Below are positions 3,573 through 6,345 of a stretch of DNA of 6,345 nt, one piece after another. The DNA comes from Actinomycetes bacterium (lineage in GTDB: Bacteria; Actinomycetota; Acidimicrobiia; Acidimicrobiales; Bog-793). Every line of letters starts with the position of its first letter. Within the stretch, counting starts at the first letter, position 1. The notes below the pieces were generated by a model. It was not told where the DNA came from and made no database searches. It was given only the letters and a program-made list of their open reading frames with translations. Made by a program: the position numbers and the translations under genes. Location of the stretch: the NCBI GenBank assembly GCA_021823365.1, contig JAKAOD010000189.1, forward strand, positions 1-6,345, in the 5' to 3' direction.

Positions 3573-6345
3573 GCGGTCACCGGCTCACCTACGAACGCCG
3601 GGTTCCGACCGGGCACGAGGCCGGCGTGCACACCGGGTTGGTGGCACGCGGCAGGGAGCTCGCCCACGTCGAGCAGCTGCTGTGGCGCACCCGCAGGGGG
3701 AAGGGCGGCACCGTGGCGCTGCGCGGCGAGTGCGGCGTCGGCAAGAGCTCGCTGATCGAGGCGGCCGTCGAGCGCGCGACCGAGTTCCGCACGGTCCAGG
3801 TGCGCGGGCGGGCTGAGGGGGCGTCCGCCCTGCAGCGGGCGGACTGGCCGGACCCGCTGGGCGAGCTCGCTCGCGCGTCGGACGATCAGGGGGCCGTCCG
3901 GCCGTCGATGCCGCAGTTCGCGTCGGTCGCGACCCTGCCGATCTCTGCGGTCGTGCCGACCCCTGCGCTCGTGGACTCGGCCGTCATGGCGCTGCAGCGC
4001 CTGGTGGCGGGGGGTGGACCGTGTCTCGTGACGGTCGACGACTGCCACCTGCTTCCTCCCGGCCTGGTGGCGGCCATGGCGATCGCAGTCGAGGTGCGGC
4101 TGGCGGACAAGCCCATCAGCCTCGTCCTGGCATGGAGGGACACGCCACACCTCCAGTCGTTCGAGCTCGACCGCCCGGATGTCCCGGTCCACCGTCTCGG
4201 TGGCCTCACGGTCTCGCAGGCACGAGAGCTGCTCTGCACGCGTGTCGAGCAGATGCCCGACGAGGCCGTGCTGAGCAGGCTCGTCGGCCGAACGGGCGGC
4301 AACCCGCTCGCGCTGATCGAGGTGGTCGGGCAGCTGACCCCGGCCCAGCTCGCCGGCTGGCACCCGCTGCCCGATCCGCCGCCTGTCGGCGGGGACCTGA
4401 GAAAGGCGTTCGACGTCGTGCGCTACCTGCCGGCCCCCACGCGCCGTGCGCTGGTGGTCGTCGCGGCCGGCGGCGCGTCGCGCGAGCACGTGGTGGCCGC
4501 GCTGAAGCGCCTGACAGTGGAAGCCGCGGACCTCGCTCCTGCGCTGGAGGCACAGGTGCTCTACCAGCGCGGCCCGAGGGTGGACTTCCGTCATCCGCTG
4601 GTGCGCAGCGTCGCCTTCTACCGCTCGCCGGCAGAGGTGCGCCGGGCCGCGCGCAAGGCGCTGAGCGACGTCCTGGCAGAGGCGCACGTGATCGAGACGA
4701 GCGCCTACCACGCGTCGGCGGACCTGGTCGCGCCGGACGAGCTCGCCTCCCGCCGCCTGGCCGAGGCGGCGCGGGTGGCGCTCGAGCGCGGCGATCCGGC
4801 CGCTGCGGCCCGCCACGAGGAGCTGGCGGCCATGTGCACGGCCGATCCCGACGGCGTCGGCCAGCACCTGGCGGACGCGTGTGGTCACTGGATCGCGGCG
4901 GGGGAGCGCCGCCGCGCCGAGGAGTGCGTGGAGCCGGCGCTCGAGCTCGAGCTCAGCTCGCCGGTGGCGGCCGAGCTCGCCTACCAGCGCGCCCGGCTCG
5001 GGAACGGGCGGGACCCGGGGACGGCCGGCGAGCGGATGGTGGAGGCGGCGGGAGCCTGCCTGCCGACGCGTCCCCACCGCGCGCTCGCCATGCTCGTCGA
5101 CGCGGCGGCGTGGTGGATCCTCACAAACCGGCCCGAGGACGCCGAGGCCGCGGCCGAGCGGGCCGTCGCCGTCGCGGGTGCGGTGAGCAGCCACTCCGAG
5201 GTCCTCGCCCGCACGGTCCGGGCCGCGGCGAGCCTGGCCCGTGGCGAGGTCATCGACGGCGTGGCCGAACGGAGCCGCGTCTCGCTCCTCATCGGTCCGA
5301 CCGAGCGGTTCCCGTCCACCCCCGAGGTGGCGCTCGTGATCGGCGTCAGCCTGGCCCGGCAGGGACTTCGTCACCAGGCGCACCGCTGGGCGCAGTGGGT
5401 CGGCCGGTGCGCCGAGCGCAGCGGCGACGTCGGCCTGTCGGCGGTGTGCCCGCTCGTCGAAGGCTCGGTGCTCCTGGCCCAGGGCTGCATCGCGGAGGCG
5501 ACCGTCACAGTGCTGCGCGGAGCGTCGGCAGCGGCGCGCGCGGGCAGCGTCGCCGCCGCCGCGTGGGGCTCGCAGCTCGCCGTCTTGGTCCACGCCGTGG
5601 CCGGCGACTACGAGCTGGGCTTCTCCGAGGCGTCCAAGCTCTTCGCCATGACCGACCGCGCCGCCGGCCTGGCAAGAGTGAGGGCGCTGCCGGGGCTCGC
5701 GCTGTTGGAGCTGCAGCGCGGCCGCACCGGCCCGGCGGCGGCATGGGCGAGGGCGGTCGAGCACGACCTGCTCGCGTCCGCGGGGAGTCCGAACGGCGGG
5801 CCGGGGACCGACGTGGTGACGAGCGAGGACCGAGTGATGGGCGCGCTCGCGGCCGAGCTCGCGGCAGGCGTCGGTGCCCTCCTGTTCCTCGCCCGCGACC
5901 AGCGCCAGTTGCGTCAGTGGGCGAAGGTCTGCGCCGACGCCGCGCACGCGCAGTGCTCCTTCGCCGGCGCGCCGGCCGGCTCGACATGGCTGGCCGGGCT
6001 GATGGAGCCGGACGGGCTGCGTGCCGCCGAGCTGCTCGAGACGGCGGCCCGGACGTACCGTGAGCTCCCGCTCCACCGGGCCCTCGACCACCTCTGCCGC
6101 GCCGTCCGGCTGGGCGAGGCCGGGCTTGCGTCCGAAGCGGCCGTCCTCCTCGAGGATCTGGACCGGCAGCTGGCCGACGCAGGTGCGACCGGGCTGGTCG
6201 CGCTGGCGGCGCGCGAGCGGCGCCTCCTGCCGCTCGATCCTGACGAGGGGCTGGCGGCCGGCGGCGAACCGGGTGCCCCGGCGTCGCAGCGGCATCTTGC
6301 CCGGATGGTGCCGCCAGGGGAGTGGGAGGTCTCGGTGCTCGGCGG
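3566..6345 (+). CDS. Large LAL-type (LuxR-family, STAND/AAA ATPase) transcriptional regulator, 3' end outside window
   Basis: The frame is open from the ATG at 3566 to the window end (926 full codons, no stop). The N-terminal ATPase begins LVARGRELAHVEQLL (25-39). Walker A is GECGVGKSS (54-62). Walker B is CLVTVDDCHLL (153-163), with the acidic pair at 158-159. A sensor-like strand LVLAWRD (186-192) and GGNPLALIEV (244-253) follow. FRHPLVRSVAFY (about 345-356) is the conserved motif at the end of the ATPase/winged region of LAL proteins. The remainder, to about 880, is Ala/Leu/Arg-rich helical sequence of TPR-like type, the usual sensor or scaffold part. Family members bind ATP and usually end in a LuxR helix-turn-helix that binds DNA. 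No such helix-turn-helix is visible here. The last residues, EWEVSVLG, may open another domain. It is a cytosolic regulator; ligand and targets are unknown. It follows a 339-base non-genic leader, so it is probably transcribed separately. Confidence 0.87.
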   Translation, partial: MSRGHRLTYERRVPTGHEAGVHTGLVARGRELAHVEQLLWRTRRGKGGTVALRGECGVGKSSLIEAAVERATEFRTVQVRGRAEGASALQRADWPDPLGELARASDDQGAVRPSMPQFASVATLPISAVVPTPALVDSAVMALQRLVAGGGPCLVTVDDCHLLPPGLVAAMAIAVEVRLADKPISLVLAWRDTPHLQSFELDRPDVPVHRLGGLTVSQARELLCTRVEQMPDEAVLSRLVGRTGGNPLALIEVVGQLTPAQLAGWHPLPDPPPVGGDLRKAFDVVRYLPAPTRRALVVVAAGGASREHVVAALKRLTVEAADLAPALEAQVLYQRGPRVDFRHPLVRSVAFYRSPAEVRRAARKALSDVLAEAHVIETSAYHASADLVAPDELASRRLAEAARVALERGDPAAAARHEELAAMCTADPDGVGQHLADACGHWIAAGERRRAEECVEPALELELSSPVAAELAYQRARLGNGRDPGTAGERMVEAAGACLPTRPHRALAMLVDAAAWWILTNRPEDAEAAAERAVAVAGAVSSHSEVLARTVRAAASLARGEVIDGVAERSRVSLLIGPTERFPSTPEVALVIGVSLARQGLRHQAHRWAQWVGRCAERSGDVGLSAVCPLVEGSVLLAQGCIAEATVTVLRGASAAARAGSVAAAAWGSQLAVLVHAVAGDYELGFSEASKLFAMTDRAAGLARVRALPGLALLELQRGRTGPAAAWARAVEHDLLASAGSPNGGPGTDVVTSEDRVMGALAAELAAGVGALLFLARDQRQLRQWAKVCADAAHAQCSFAGAPAGSTWLAGLMEPDGLRAAELLETAARTYRELPLHRALDHLCRAVRLGEAGLASEAAVLLEDLDRQLADAGATGLVALAARERRLLPLDPDEGLAAGGEPGAPASQRHLARMVPPGEWEVSVLG

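Noticed and set aside
4938..4963. GAGCTC-type tandem palindromes within the LAL gene
   Set aside because: They encode an ordinary Leu/Glu helix (ALELELSS). The repetition follows from the preferred codons GAG and CTC and needs no further explanation.
4021..6063. 680-codon + strand frame overlapping the LAL gene
   Set aside because: It is in another frame of the same DNA and gives Arg/Gly/Ala-rich, motif-free sequence. It shows no credible ribosome site and conflicts with the confident ATPase frame.
3434..6295. Very long - strand open frame (953 codons) opposite the LAL gene
   Set aside because: The product is dominated by Arg, His, Gln and Gly with no recognisable domain. The + strand frame has clear Walker A/B and LAL motifs. 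Antisense open frames of this size are expected opposite GC-rich genes.
1..6345. tRNA, rRNA, CRISPR array, insertion sequence or phage attachment site
   Set aside because: I saw no regularly spaced repeats, terminal inverted repeats, transposase motifs or tRNA-like cloverleaf sequence anywhere in the window.

Overview
The window is GC-rich bacterial DNA. The dense, overlapping genes, GTG starts, strong G/C preference at third codon positions, an ECF sigma factor and a large LuxR/LAL-type ATPase regulator all suggest a high-GC Gram-positive of the Actinobacteria (Actinomycetota). A deep lineage such as Acidimicrobiia or Thermoleophilia is possible, but the sequence alone does not fix the genus. 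All supported genes are on the + strand. The long open frames on the - strand and in the other + frames are shadows produced by the base composition.

Layout. (1) 1-859 is the 3' part of a gene for an extracytoplasmic right-handed parallel beta-helix protein with a His-rich C-terminal tail. A long hairpin with a TTCG loop (873-912) follows it and probably terminates transcription. (2) 1034-3226 is a tightly packed three-gene unit: an ECF-type sigma factor, a single-pass membrane protein in the anti-sigma position, and an exported SIMPL-domain (DUF541) protein. The genes overlap by 8 and 4 bases, so they are very probably co-transcribed and translationally coupled. (3) 3227-3565 is a 339-base intergenic region. 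It holds a probable terminator, a plausible -35/-10 promoter pair, a short hairpin, a doubtful small ORF with a good ribosome site, and short direct and inverted repeats that surround the start of the next gene. (4) From 3566 to the window end runs a large STAND/AAA-type ATPase of the LAL regulator class. It is cut off by the window edge before its DNA-binding domain is visible.

How the genes may work together. The sigma gene and the membrane protein have the geometry of a transmembrane sigma/anti-sigma switch: a basic cytosolic stretch of about 50 residues, one membrane helix and an outer domain. The membrane protein has no visible zinc-binding anti-sigma motif, and its outer domain weakly resembles an Ig-like chagasin (I42) inhibitor fold. 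The third gene adds an envelope SIMPL protein. The simplest reading is an envelope-sensing regulatory module, but the signal and the target genes cannot be read from this window. The LAL regulator appears to be a separate transcription unit with its own long leader.
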